Source of the DNA: Agarivorans sp. Toyoura001
Lineage (GTDB): Bacteria > Pseudomonadota > Gammaproteobacteria > Enterobacterales > Celerinatantimonadaceae
Assembly: GCF_005405585.1 (NCBI RefSeq)
Contig: NZ_BJEQ01000001.1
Span: forward strand, 558,001-622,000
Reading direction: 5' to 3'
Length of the DNA: 64,000 nt
Below the pieces are notes generated by a model, which was not told the origin of the DNA, did not search any database, and saw nothing but the letters and a program-made list of their open reading frames with translations. Of the stretch, positions 44,059-51,697 are shown piece after piece. The position numbers and the translations under genes are program-made. The first letter of the stretch is position 1. Each line of letters starts with the position of its first letter.

Positions 44059-44537
44059 TAGTCGTCTCCTTCAGTAATTTGAGCAGCTAAGTAATTTTCA
44101 ATGCCCATCTTATCAATTTGATATTGCTGAGTTTCAATCCAATCAACATGATCTTCTTCGTAATCTAGAATTTCTTCTAATAAATCACGACTTACAAAAT
44201 CTTTGGCAGCTTCACAACTGGCAATAGCATCTTTTAGTACCGGAAGCTGCTCAAGCTGAAAGTCCATATCGCATTGCAACATCTCTTCCGTTGATTCACC
44301 AATCCGCAATGTACCCAACATATGAGCATGAGGTAAGCCTTCAAGGAACAATATGCGTTCCATAATTTTGTCGGCTTGTTTCATATCTTTAATCGACTTT
44401 TTATAGTTCTTCTCATTGAGCGCTTCTAAGCCCCAATTGCGGTACATTCTGGCGTGTAAAAAGTACTGATTTATTGATGTGAGTTCGGTAGTTAACACCT
44501 TATTTAGTAAGGCTATTATGCTCGGATCGGCTTTCAT
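44058..44537 (-). CDS. bfr: Bacterioferritin subunit with haem Met, defective ferroxidase site
   Basis: 159 aa. Against E. coli Bfr it keeps Glu18, Met52 (KDMKQAD) and Glu127/His130 (EEDHVDW), but Glu51 is Asp, His54 is Gln and Glu94 is Asp. It should bind haem at subunit pairs yet have a poor or absent ferroxidase site. The ATG at 44537 is chosen over one at 44558 because GGAG lies eight bases before it and the family start MKADPSIIALLN begins there. First gene of the operon. In the AT-rich upstream region an ATAAC-aagc-GTTAT element (44639-44652) is at most a weak Fur-box candidate. Confidence 0.9.
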   Translation of the reverse strand: MKADPSIIALLNKVLTTELTSINQYFLHARMYRNWGLEALNEKNYKKSIKDMKQADKIMERILFLEGLPHAHMLGTLRIGESTEEMLQCDMDFQLEQLPVLKDAIASCEAAKDFVSRDLLEEILDYEEDHVDWIETQQYQIDKMGIENYLAAQITEGDD

Positions 44538-44851
44538 TTCTTCACTCCATACTGCCATTTAAGCTATCGAAAAAGTATACACCTATCCAAATAATTTCGC
44601 ATATTATATTTACATTTCATTAACTTACGATAAAAGTAATAACAAGCGTTATCATTTAGATTTAAATCACAATAAGTAATAGTGTCACATTTAACCCCTT
44701 ATGAGTTAACGATCACAGTGTTATTAATCGTACAAAAAAACAGCAGAAAAAATTGATCTAAGACAAGTTGGTAAGTTCAGTATTCACTGGCACTTGAGTA
44801 TAATTATTAGTGAATTATTTCCAAGGATGGCTAAACACAAGTGAGGTCATT
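44538..44851. other. Intergenic region between the bfr operon and the 41-aa gene
   Basis: 314 nt, AT-rich. It must hold the bfr promoter (minus strand) and a promoter for the 41-aa gene (plus strand). Apart from the weak ATAAC/GTTAT repeat I see no gene, RNA or strong hairpin. Confidence 0.5.
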
Positions 44852-44977
44852 ATGTTCATCGGATTCCTAAAAACACTGTCTAAAGCTACTCTCATTTCTT
44901 TATCGATTTTCTTAATTTTGCTGGCGCTTAAGTTGTCGTCGCAGTTCGCTATAGGTTTGTACCAGGCAGCCTTATAA
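44852..44977 (+). CDS. 41-aa single-span membrane protein
   Basis: Short frame with ATG at 44852, TAA at 44975-44977, and GAGG six bases before the ATG (GTGAGGTCATTATG). The product has a basic N-terminal stretch (FLKTLSKA), one hydrophobic segment (TLISLSIFLILLALKL) and a short polar end (SSQFAIGLYQAAL). It ends 2 nt before the convergent mtgA stop. Ribosome site, clean membrane helix and tight packing against mtgA make it credible. Nothing in the window points to a function, and I do not recognise a family. Confidence 0.5.
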   Translation: MFIGFLKTLSKATLISLSIFLILLALKLSSQFAIGLYQAAL

Positions 44978-44979
44978 CG

Positions 44980-45669
44980 TTACTTTGTAAAATTGAGGTA
45001 TGCGCCACCTAGCTGGCGCATTTGCTGTTGAATCCAGGTAACTCGCTTTTGCATGTATGGCGTTTTTGGCCACAAACTGTAACGATAGGGACTTGGTAAT
45101 AAGGCAGCCAAACTAGCAGATTGATAATGGCTTAATCTGGCAGCAGGCAGCTTAAAGTAATGTTTGCTGGCAGCTTCTACTCCGTAGATACCAGGTCCAA
45201 ACTCGGCCACATTGAGATAAATTTCAAGTATTCGTTGTTTGGGTAAACTCAACTCAAGCAGCAGACTAAAGCCAGCTTCAAAAGCTTTTCGCCAATAGCT
45301 CTGAGCGGGCCACAACCAAAGGTTCTTAGCGGTTTGTTGGGTTATGGTACTCGCGCCACGCAACTTGCCACCTTGCTGATTATTCTTAAACGCCATCATG
45401 ATAGCGGAATAATCCACACCCCAATGCTGGGGGAAACGCTGATCCTCTGCCGCCACCACAGCTAACACCATACTTGGCGAAATCGCATTCAGGTTTCGCC
45501 ATTGATGAGCAACATCCTCCGGATAACTGCTGGGTGGGTATAAGCTTCGATGCAATCGCCAAGACCACATCGGGGGATCAATCCAGCGTAAGCTCAATAC
45601 CAGTAATTCAGCAGTCACCATGAGTATAAGTAAACCGTAGCCAATCTTAGCCGCTATTTTTTTCAGCAT
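44980..45669 (-). CDS. mtgA: Monofunctional peptidoglycan glycosyltransferase MtgA
   Basis: 229 aa. It polymerises lipid II into glycan strands at the inner membrane. It has an N-terminal membrane anchor (IGYGLLILMVTAELLVL) and a GT51 domain with the catalytic glutamate in VAAEDQRFPQHWGVD, GASTITQQTAKNLWLWP, KQRILEIYLNVAEFGPGIYGVEAASKHYF and AALLPSPYRYS. Length is near E. coli MtgA (242). It is monocistronic and convergent with the 41-aa gene. Confidence 0.94.
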   Translation of the reverse strand: MLKKIAAKIGYGLLILMVTAELLVLSLRWIDPPMWSWRLHRSLYPPSSYPEDVAHQWRNLNAISPSMVLAVVAAEDQRFPQHWGVDYSAIMMAFKNNQQGGKLRGASTITQQTAKNLWLWPAQSYWRKAFEAGFSLLLELSLPKQRILEIYLNVAEFGPGIYGVEAASKHYFKLPAARLSHYQSASLAALLPSPYRYSLWPKTPYMQKRVTWIQQQMRQLGGAYLNFTK

Positions 45670-45738
45670 ATTGTTTACATATAGTCTTCAGTCAACTCAT
45701 CACCTTAGTATACCTAAATGGTCTTAGGTTCCACCTGT

Positions 45739-46920
45739 TTAAGTCTTCATTAACTGCTTTTTCTTACTAACAGCTTGCGTGAAATAATGCACCAACATGC
45801 CTAAGCTTAACCCCCAAAATGCGCTGCCAATACCAAAGAAACTCACAGAAGAAGCAGTTAACAAAAAGGTGCATATCGCCGCTTCCCTACCCTCTGCATC
45901 AGCCAGTGCACCAGCCAAACTATTGGCAATAGTGCTTAATAGCGCTAAACCAGCCACTGCTGTTACTAGCTCTTGAGGAAATGCCGCGAATAAACTCACC
46001 ACCGTTGCTCCCAACAAGCCAATAGCGATATAGAAAATACCAGCCCAAATAGACGCTAGGTAACGCTTACTTGGATCACTATCGGCTTCCTTACCCATGC
46101 AAATAGACGCAGTAATGGCTGAAAGATTAAACGCGAAACCTCCAAAGGGTGCTAGAACCAAGCCAGTAACGCCAGTCCAAGCGATGATAGGTGAAATGGC
46201 AGGGCGATAGCCATTACCGTGCAAAGCCGCTATTCCCGGCATATTTTGTGAAGCCATGGTCACAACAAACAAAGGTAAACCAACGCCAATCAGCGCCTGC
46301 CAAGAAAAATCTGGGCTAACCCATTCGGGCTTAGCAAGCTGAAAACTCACTGATGACAAATCTAACAAACCTAGTTGATAAGCTACGCCACATCCCACCA
46401 ACAAAGTTAGCAACATGACATAACGCGGAGCAATATGGCGACCAATGAGATAACACGCAATCATAGCCACTACCAAGATTAACTGGCTCTCTAAAGCACT
46501 AAACAATTGCAAACTAAACTGCAGTAATACCCCGGCTAGCATGGCCGAAGCTAAAGACTGGGGGATCCAGCGAATCAACTTATCGATAAAGCCACTCAAT
46601 CCACTCAGAGTTATCAGCAAAGAACTAAACAAAAATGCGCCAATCGCTTCGTTAATCGACAATCCTTGTAAACTAGTTACCAGCAAGGCTGCTCCAGGCG
46701 TGGACCAGGCAGTAAGAATTGGCTTTTTGCTATACCAAGATAAGCCAATGCTGCTCAGTCCCATGCCCACTCCCAAGGCCCATAACCAAGAGCTTATTTG
46801 CTGCTCACTGGCTCCTGCCGCAGCAGCAGCTTGAAACACAATCACCGCGGAACTGGTATAGCCAACCAACACCACAATAAAACCCGCTGAAACACGGGAA
46901 GCAACAAACCAGTCACGCAT
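45739..46920 (-). CDS. benE: Benzoate/H+ symporter BenE family protein
   Basis: A 393-aa inner-membrane transporter with about twelve hydrophobic segments. The BenE signature blocks are present: RVSAGFIVVLVGYTSSAVIVFQAA, AWSTPGAALLVTS, LFVVTMASQNMPGIAALHGNGYRP and GGFAFNLSAITASICMGKEADSDP. Benzoate is the named substrate of the family founder, but relatives may carry other aromatic acids. An upstream ATG (46968) is set aside because AAGGAG sits before the ATG at 46920. It is divergent from an XRE-cupin regulator, with two 16-bp palindromes in between. Confidence 0.87.
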   Translation of the reverse strand: MRDWFVASRVSAGFIVVLVGYTSSAVIVFQAAAAAGASEQQISSWLWALGVGMGLSSIGLSWYSKKPILTAWSTPGAALLVTSLQGLSINEAIGAFLFSSLLITLSGLSGFIDKLIRWIPQSLASAMLAGVLLQFSLQLFSALESQLILVVAMIACYLIGRHIAPRYVMLLTLLVGCGVAYQLGLLDLSSVSFQLAKPEWVSPDFSWQALIGVGLPLFVVTMASQNMPGIAALHGNGYRPAISPIIAWTGVTGLVLAPFGGFAFNLSAITASICMGKEADSDPSKRYLASIWAGIFYIAIGLLGATVVSLFAAFPQELVTAVAGLALLSTIANSLAGALADAEGREAAICTFLLTASSVSFFGIGSAFWGLSLGMLVHYFTQAVSKKKQLMKT

Positions 46921-46952
46921 TGTTAAGCACTCCTTTTGCTCGTTAACCTTGT

Positions 46953-46968
46953 GTGCGCTATAGCGCAC
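46953..46968. promoter_or_regulatory. Perfect 16-bp palindrome, site 1 between benE and XRE gene
   Basis: GTGCGCTATAGCGCAC, fully self-complementary, 33 nt upstream of the benE ATG. It matches site 2 in 14 of 16 positions. Probable operator of the divergent XRE-cupin regulator. Confidence 0.65.
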
Positions 46969-46990
46969 GGTGTGGACAAGCCTAGCACCT

Positions 46991-47006
46991 GTGCGTTATA
47001 ACGTAC
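46991..47006. promoter_or_regulatory. 16-bp palindrome, site 2 between benE and XRE gene
   Basis: GTGCGTTATAACGTAC, palindromic except at one symmetric pair, 38 bp centre-to-centre from site 1 and 31 nt before the regulator start. Together the two give a consensus GTGCGyTATArCGyAC. Confidence 0.65.
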
Positions 47007-47037
47007 AAATTATTTTTTGAATTCATTAGGTGGCTAA

Positions 47038-47607
47038 TTGCACGCACTCAACCAATACCTCGCTCAAGCCTTAAAAACACAACGTCAACAAAAAAAGTGG
47101 AGCTTAGACACCGCAGCCAAACAAACTGGCGTGAGTAAAGCTATGCTAGGCCAAATAGAACGTGGGGAATCTAGCCCTACTATTGCCACCTTGTGGAAAA
47201 TAGCGGGAGGCTTTTCTACTTCACTGTCTACCTTTTTAGAGCCCAGTATCAGTGAACAAAGTTCGCTACAAATAAGAACTGCTGACCAGCTTCGTCAACA
47301 ACCTGCCAGCGACAACATGCTAGTAGCGACTCTCTTTCCCTATGAAGAAAAATACGGCTTTGAGATGTACGAGCTCACCCTATTAACGGGTTATCAACGC
47401 GTATCCGAGCCTCACGAACCGGGTGTGAGCGAGCATATCATTGTAATAAGTGGAGAAATGGAAGTACTGGTTAACGGGCTATGGCTAAGCTTGCAAAAAG
47501 GCCAAGCGCTTCGCTTTGCAGCAGATCAAGAACATGGTTATAGAAATTTGCACCCGCAAACAGCGGTGTTTCACGACATCATTCATTATCCAAATACAGG
47601 CAACTAA
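47038..47607 (+). CDS. XRE-type regulator with C-terminal cupin
   Basis: 189 aa from a TTG start with AGGTGG upstream. The N-terminal HTH_3 domain (LDTAAKQTGVSKAMLGQIERGESSPTIATLWKIA) binds DNA. The C-terminal cupin (EHIIVISGEMEVLVNGLWLSLQKGQALRFAADQEHGYRN) senses a small ligand. This layout is like SutR/PuuR-type regulators, which typically control a nearby transporter or enzyme. The divergent benE gene is the likely target, with the two palindromes as operators. Confidence 0.9.
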   Translation: MHALNQYLAQALKTQRQQKKWSLDTAAKQTGVSKAMLGQIERGESSPTIATLWKIAGGFSTSLSTFLEPSISEQSSLQIRTADQLRQQPASDNMLVATLFPYEEKYGFEMYELTLLTGYQRVSEPHEPGVSEHIIVISGEMEVLVNGLWLSLQKGQALRFAADQEHGYRNLHPQTAVFHDIIHYPNTGN

Positions 47608-47638
47608 GGTGTCATTATTTTCCAAGGGACGGAAATGA

Positions 47639-47666
47639 AAAAAGCCTGCTAAAAAGCAGGCTTTTA
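47639..47666. terminator. Bidirectional terminator between XRE gene and tRNA-Phe
   Basis: An 11-bp stem AAAAGCCTGCT / AGCAGGCTTTT with loop aaaa. A-rich and T-rich ends on both sides would stop the regulator mRNA (plus) and the tRNA transcript (minus). Confidence 0.9.
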
Positions 47667-47671
47667 AAAGG

Positions 47672-47747
47672 TGGTGCCCGGAGGCGGAATCGAACCACCG
47701 ACACGAGGATTTTCAATCCTCTGCTCTACCGACTGAGCTATCCGGGC
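47672..47747 (-). tRNA. tRNA-Phe (anticodon GAA)
   Basis: A 76-nt tRNA on the minus strand: acceptor stem GCCCGGA / TCCGGGC, D arm AGCTCAGTCGGTAGAGC, anticodon stem-loop GGATTGAAAATCC with GAA, T arm with GGTTCGATTCC, discriminator A and encoded CCA (47672-47674). No integrated element or duplicated 3' end is visible next to it. Confidence 0.97.
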
Positions 47748-47757
47748 AACGGCGGCT

Positions 47758-47786
47758 ATTAAACGTTTTTAGCCTAAACAAGTCAA
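47758..47786 (-). promoter_or_regulatory. Sigma70 promoter of tRNA-Phe
   Basis: On the minus strand: TTGACT (47786-47781), a 17-nt spacer, then TTTAAT (47763-47758), followed by a GC-rich discriminator AGCCGCCG. That is the form of a strong, stringently controlled stable-RNA promoter; it places transcription start very near the tRNA 5' end. Confidence 0.8.
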
Positions 47787-48046
47787 CCGCTTTTTCCAAA
47801 ATTAGTGTTGAGTGACCACAAAGCGAGCAAAGCTTCTAAAAATCCACCAATCTAAGCCACCTTTATTAAATATTTACGCATTCTAAGTCTGTTTAGCGTA
47901 AAACCCTCAAAAATCAGTTTACCGAATCACGCTTTCTCATTACCCTAGGCGCCGCTATTCACTAGCCATAAATTGTAGCCACCAGCCGTTTTACCCTTTA
48001 AGGCTTAAAACCGCCTGATCCTATAGATTTATCAGCTAATTTTTGG
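47787..48046 (+). promoter_or_regulatory. Structured 5' leader region of sdaA (unassigned)
   Basis: A long gap with no ATG-initiated frame on the plus strand. Its distal half can fold: AGGCG (47946-47950) with CGCCT (48012-48016) enclosing GTTTTA/TAAAAC and AGCC/GGCT stems, then CTGAT/ATCAG (48015-48034), and it leads into a terminator hairpin just before sdaA. It looks like a cis-acting RNA. The ligand or trigger is unknown. It contains ACCCTTT and CCTGATC, as TPP riboswitches do, but lacks the CTGAGA arm. Confidence 0.4.
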
Positions 48047-48075
48047 GGCAGAAGTCACGTGCTTCTGCCTTTTTT
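48047..48075 (+). terminator. Terminator hairpin directly upstream of sdaA
   Basis: An 8-bp perfect stem GGCAGAAG / CTTCTGCC with loop tcacgtg, then TTTTTT. It ends 14 nt before the sdaA ATG. The nearest upstream plus-strand gene already has a terminator at 47639, so this one probably regulates sdaA by premature termination. Confidence 0.75.
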
Positions 48076-48089
48076 ATTCGAGAGAATTG

Positions 48090-49457
48090 ATGCTTAGTAT
48101 TTTTGATGTGTTTAAGGTGGGTATAGGCCCATCTAGCTCACACACCGTTGGGCCGATGATTGCCGCTCATAACTTTATTCAACAGTTAACCCAAGCCAAG
48201 ATACTTAAACAAGTAGATAGCATTACCGTTGATGTATATGGATCCTTGTCGTTAACAGGCAAAGGCCACCACACTGACACAGCCATTATTATGGGTTTAG
48301 CAGGAAATCTACCCCACAATGTAGATATCGATGCTATTGCGGGCTTTGTACAACACTTAGAACAAACCGCAATACTTAAGGTAGCCAACAATCAACACCA
48401 AGTGGCGTTTCCTGCTAAGGCATTAACTTTTCATTCCACTTGTTTGCCGTTACACGAAAACGGCATGGTGATTCATGCTTGGCAAGGCAACCAGAACATC
48501 AAATCGATAACCTACTACTCTACTGGCGGTGGCTTTGTAGTAGAAGAACAACACTTTGGCCAAACAAACACTCAAACAATTAGCGTGCCTTTTCCTTATA
48601 ATTCAGCAGCATCCTTGTTGGAGCAATGCCGCGAAAACGGAATGTCGATAAGTGGTTTAGTTCGAGCCAATGAACGAGCATTTAACTCCCAAACCATCAT
48701 CAACCAACAAACCAGCACACTTTGGCAAACCATGTCACAAGCCATCGACCGAGGTTGCAAAACCGAAGGCATACTGGCGGGTCCATTACGCGTGCCACGG
48801 CGAGCAGCTTCTTTGCTACGCCAACTAAAAGGGCGCGGTTCAATGAGCAAAGACCCTATGGACATTATTGATTGGGTGAATTTGTTTGCTTTAGCAGTCA
48901 GTGAAGAAAACGCCGCTGGCGGCAGAGTGGTAACCGCCCCCACCAATGGCGCAGCGGGTATAATCCCCGCGGTTTTGGCTTACTATAACAAGTTCATCGA
49001 ACCCTTAAATGAAGAAACCGTTCAACGTTTTTTGATGTGTTCAGGTGCCATTGGCATTTTGTATAAAACCAATGCGTCGGTATCGGGTGCAGAAGTTGGT
49101 TGCCAAGGCGAAGTGGGTGTTGCCTGCTCCATGGCTGCCGCGGGTTTAGCAGAGCTACTTGGTGGTAGCCCAATGCAAGTCTGTGAAGCGGCCGAAATTG
49201 GTATGGAACACAATTTGGGCCTAACCTGCGATCCAGTGGCTGGCCAAGTACAAGTGCCGTGTATTGAGCGTAACGCGATTGCCGCAGTAAAAGCGATTAA
49301 CTCAAGCCGCATGGCGTTGAGGCGAACCATCGAGTCTCGCGTATCCCTCGATAGAGTCATCGAAACCATGTATGCCACCGGTAAAGACATGAACGCCAAA
49401 TATCGCGAAACTTCACAAGGTGGTTTAGCGATTAAAGTGGCGATGACATGTAGCTAA
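48090..49457 (+). CDS. sdaA: L-serine ammonia-lyase (iron-sulfur, SdaA/SdaB type)
   Basis: 455 aa. It deaminates L-serine to pyruvate and ammonia using a [4Fe-4S] cluster. It has the N-terminal beta domain (SIFDVFKVGIGPSSSHTVGPM) and the catalytic alpha domain (GAAGIIPAVLAYYNKF, CSGAIGILYKTNASVSGAEVGCQGEVGVACSMAAAGLAELLGG, CDPVAGQVQVPCIERNAIAAVKAI), including the clustered cysteines. Length is the same as E. coli SdaA/SdaB (454-455). ATG at 48090 directly follows a TTG; GAGAGA lies upstream. It is monocistronic, controlled through a terminator-bearing leader. Confidence 0.95.
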   Translation: MLSIFDVFKVGIGPSSSHTVGPMIAAHNFIQQLTQAKILKQVDSITVDVYGSLSLTGKGHHTDTAIIMGLAGNLPHNVDIDAIAGFVQHLEQTAILKVANNQHQVAFPAKALTFHSTCLPLHENGMVIHAWQGNQNIKSITYYSTGGGFVVEEQHFGQTNTQTISVPFPYNSAASLLEQCRENGMSISGLVRANERAFNSQTIINQQTSTLWQTMSQAIDRGCKTEGILAGPLRVPRRAASLLRQLKGRGSMSKDPMDIIDWVNLFALAVSEENAAGGRVVTAPTNGAAGIIPAVLAYYNKFIEPLNEETVQRFLMCSGAIGILYKTNASVSGAEVGCQGEVGVACSMAAAGLAELLGGSPMQVCEAAEIGMEHNLGLTCDPVAGQVQVPCIERNAIAAVKAINSSRMALRRTIESRVSLDRVIETMYATGKDMNAKYRETSQGGLAIKVAMTCS

Positions 49458-49561
49458 ACAACGACGGTTTTTAATCCAGCCTTTACAAAGACTTAAATAC
49501 TGAGCTAACAATCACAAACAGCCCTTTCAATAGGGCTTGTAGCTTGCTAAACCACGACCAA

Positions 49562-49575
49562 TGTTATAATGTAAC
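49562..49575 (+). promoter_or_regulatory. Zur-box-like palindrome over an extended -10 at zur
   Basis: GTTATAATGTAAC (49563-49575) is a near-perfect palindrome (GTTAyA-n-TrTAAC) resembling the Zur operator core. It contains an extended -10 TGTTATAAT (49562-49570). The overlap suggests zinc-dependent autorepression. Confidence 0.6.
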
Positions 49576-49636
49576 GCTCAAATTTTGAGGGTGTTCACAG
49601 CTCCCCTCGCTAACCCTTGTTTTTACTCGGTATTTC

Positions 49637-50086
49637 ATGATTACTGCTAATTATATACAACGCGTAAATGATTACTGTCATCAGCAGAAACTCAAGCTCA
49701 CTCCTAATCGTGCCGCCGTGTTAGCCATTTTACATAAACAAAATGCACCTCTTAGCGCCTACGACGTGCTCGCAGAGCTGCAACAGCAGCAGCCTAAAAC
49801 CAAACCGCCAACGGTTTATCGAGCTCTAGAATTTTTAATTCAGCATCACTTCATTCAGCATATTGAATCTACAAGTCGTTACTTAGTAAGCCAGCAGCAA
49901 GAGAGCTTTGCACCGCACCCCTTACTTATATGTACCGATTGTAAAAGTGTGACTCAAATGAATTTATCCAGTGAGCTAAAGCTAGAGTTAGATCATTTTG
50001 CAGGGCAACAAGGGTTTAGTCTGCATCCTCAAAGTTACGAATTTCAAGGCTTGTGCGCCAGCTGCCAACCTAGACAGAGCGCATGA
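49637..50086 (+). CDS. zur: Zinc uptake regulator Zur (Fur family)
   Basis: 149 aa. A Fur-family winged helix (KLKLTPNRAAVLAILHKQNAPLSAYDVLAELQQQQPKTKPPTVYRALEFLI) and a metal-binding dimerisation domain with HPLLICTDCKSV and LCASC, the two CxxC pairs of the structural zinc site. Zur-type features rather than Fur are the opening and the TVYRALEFL region. It represses zinc importers when zinc is ample. It sits directly upstream of a MepM-type zinc peptidase gene; E. coli mepM also neighbours znu genes, but no znuABC is present here. Confidence 0.87.
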   Translation: MITANYIQRVNDYCHQQKLKLTPNRAAVLAILHKQNAPLSAYDVLAELQQQQPKTKPPTVYRALEFLIQHHFIQHIESTSRYLVSQQQESFAPHPLLICTDCKSVTQMNLSSELKLELDHFAGQQGFSLHPQSYEFQGLCASCQPRQSA

Positions 50087-50173
50087 ATATAGCACTGATT
50101 ATGGCAACCATAGCCACTAAAAATACTATAACAACAGCTGCATTAAGACAGCGTTTAATAGGTAAAAGACACT

Positions 50174-51619
50174 ATGTTTAACAGTAAAGCCCAACTGTTT
50201 GGCCGCCCAAGCAGGCTGCCCAACAAACATTGGCAACTCATTTTGGCCTGCGGAGCCGTTATCACCATCGCAAGCTTTTGGCCCTCGTCAAAAACCACCA
50301 CTTCAAGTGCGGGTTCTCGCCAACTGATCGAGCTGCCACAAAACAGCTTCACTAAACAAAACGATGGTTTAGTTTTCGACTTAAGCAGTAGCTCACGTGA
50401 AGCCATTGATTTAGTTAAACAAAAACCTCGCCCAGAACCCAGTTCAGCGCAGTTTAAACAGTCAGCAGTAAACACTAGCAAGCAACAAGCTGACTCAGCA
50501 GTTCAATCGCCAGAGTCCACTACCGCGTCAAACAGCGAGCCACTAGTTGGCGGCGTACGCAGTTACCAGTACACCATCAAAGAAGGTGATACTTTAGGTA
50601 AGATTTTCACCCGTTTCGAGATAACGCAAACCACAATGTATCAAGTATTAGAAGCTGACATCTCGGTGTTGGCACTTGATACTCTAAGCCCAGGGCATGA
50701 ACTTACCTTTACTATCGATCACGACAAACAGGAGCTACAAGCTCTACAACTGGCTTTTAACCCTGCTCAACAAATTGTCTTTAAACGTGTCGACCCTACT
50801 ACCTTTGAATACGAAACCGTTAGCATTGAAGGTCAATGGCAAAAACAAGCCATTAGCGGCACCATTGAAGGCAGCTTTTACGTATCTGCCCGTAAAGCCG
50901 GATTAAGCCCAAGTGAAGTGGAACAAGTGGCCACCATGTTCAAAGACAAAATTCGTTTTTCACGTGATTTTCGAGCGGGTGATGTATTCCAAGTGGTAAG
51001 AAACCGCCAATACATTGATGATGAGTTAACCGGTCAGAGCGAAATTAGCGCGGTGCGCATGTTTAATCGTGGCAATGAATATAGCGCTTACCTATTTAGT
51101 AACGGCAACTACTACGATAAAGATGGTGAAAGCCTTGCACGAGCCTTTATGCGGGTACCATTAAAACGCGCCCAACGAGTTAGCTCCGGGTTTAACCCTC
51201 GTCGCAAGCACCCGGTAACAGGGCGAATATCCCCGCACAACGGTACAGATTTCCCGGTAGCCATTGGCACCCCGGTTCTCGCAGCAGGCGATGGTGTGGT
51301 GACGCGAATAGAAAACCACCCTTATGCCGGTAAATACTTAGTGATTCAACACGGCGGCAAATATCGCTCGCGCTATCTGCACTTAAATAAATTTAAAGTG
51401 CGAAAAGGTCAGCGAGTCACACGCGGTCAAATCATAGCAGAGTCTGGTAATACCGGACGTTCTACCGGCCCTCACCTACATTATGAGTTTCATATAAATG
51501 GCCGTGCGGTAAACGCAATGACAGCTAAAATCCCGCTGGCATCGGCAATTGATAAACAAGAGCTAACAGCCTTTAATAAGCTAGTGAAAGATATGAATCA
51601 GTTAATTAAAACCGGCTAA
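50174..51619 (+). CDS. mepM: Murein DD-endopeptidase MepM-like (M23, LysM/OapA domains)
   Basis: A 481-aa membrane-anchored peptidase. One N-terminal transmembrane helix (LILACGAVITIASFW) is followed by a low-complexity Ser/Thr/Gln region to ~125 and a LysM-like segment (YQYTIKEGDTLGKIFTRFEI). A second cap domain follows, then a C-terminal M23 domain with the zinc ligands His and Asp in HNGTDFPVAIGTPV and the HLHYEFH motif. M23 enzymes of this kind cut D,D-crosslinks to let the wall expand. It follows zur by 87 nt on the same strand and ends at a terminator. Confidence 0.92.
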   Translation: MFNSKAQLFGRPSRLPNKHWQLILACGAVITIASFWPSSKTTTSSAGSRQLIELPQNSFTKQNDGLVFDLSSSSREAIDLVKQKPRPEPSSAQFKQSAVNTSKQQADSAVQSPESTTASNSEPLVGGVRSYQYTIKEGDTLGKIFTRFEITQTTMYQVLEADISVLALDTLSPGHELTFTIDHDKQELQALQLAFNPAQQIVFKRVDPTTFEYETVSIEGQWQKQAISGTIEGSFYVSARKAGLSPSEVEQVATMFKDKIRFSRDFRAGDVFQVVRNRQYIDDELTGQSEISAVRMFNRGNEYSAYLFSNGNYYDKDGESLARAFMRVPLKRAQRVSSGFNPRRKHPVTGRISPHNGTDFPVAIGTPVLAAGDGVVTRIENHPYAGKYLVIQHGGKYRSRYLHLNKFKVRKGQRVTRGQIIAESGNTGRSTGPHLHYEFHINGRAVNAMTAKIPLASAIDKQELTAFNKLVKDMNQLIKTG

Positions 51620-51643
51620 ATAAGCTAGCTGAACAATAAACTT

Positions 51644-51670
51644 AAAACGGAGCGTAATGCTCCGTTTTTT
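51644..51670 (+). terminator. Terminator after mepM
   Basis: A 10-bp stem AAAACGGAGC / GCTCCGTTTT, loop GTAAT, then T-rich tract. It lies between two convergent genes, and the A-rich 5' side makes it bidirectional. Confidence 0.9.
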
Positions 51671-51697
51671 ATTTCAGATTTACCATACATTTAAGCG

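Noticed and set aside
44639-44652. Fur box in front of the bfr operon
   Set aside because: Only a short ATAAC/GTTAT repeat with a 4-nt gap; too far from the Fur consensus to call.
47970-48035. TPP-riboswitch-like strings (ACCCTTT, CCTGATC) upstream of sdaA
   Set aside because: The CTGAGA arm and the closing helix of a TPP riboswitch are missing, and sdaA is not a thiamine gene.
47672-48089. Integrated element at tRNA-Phe
   Set aside because: No integrase, no repeated tRNA 3' end and no phage-like genes are seen on either side.
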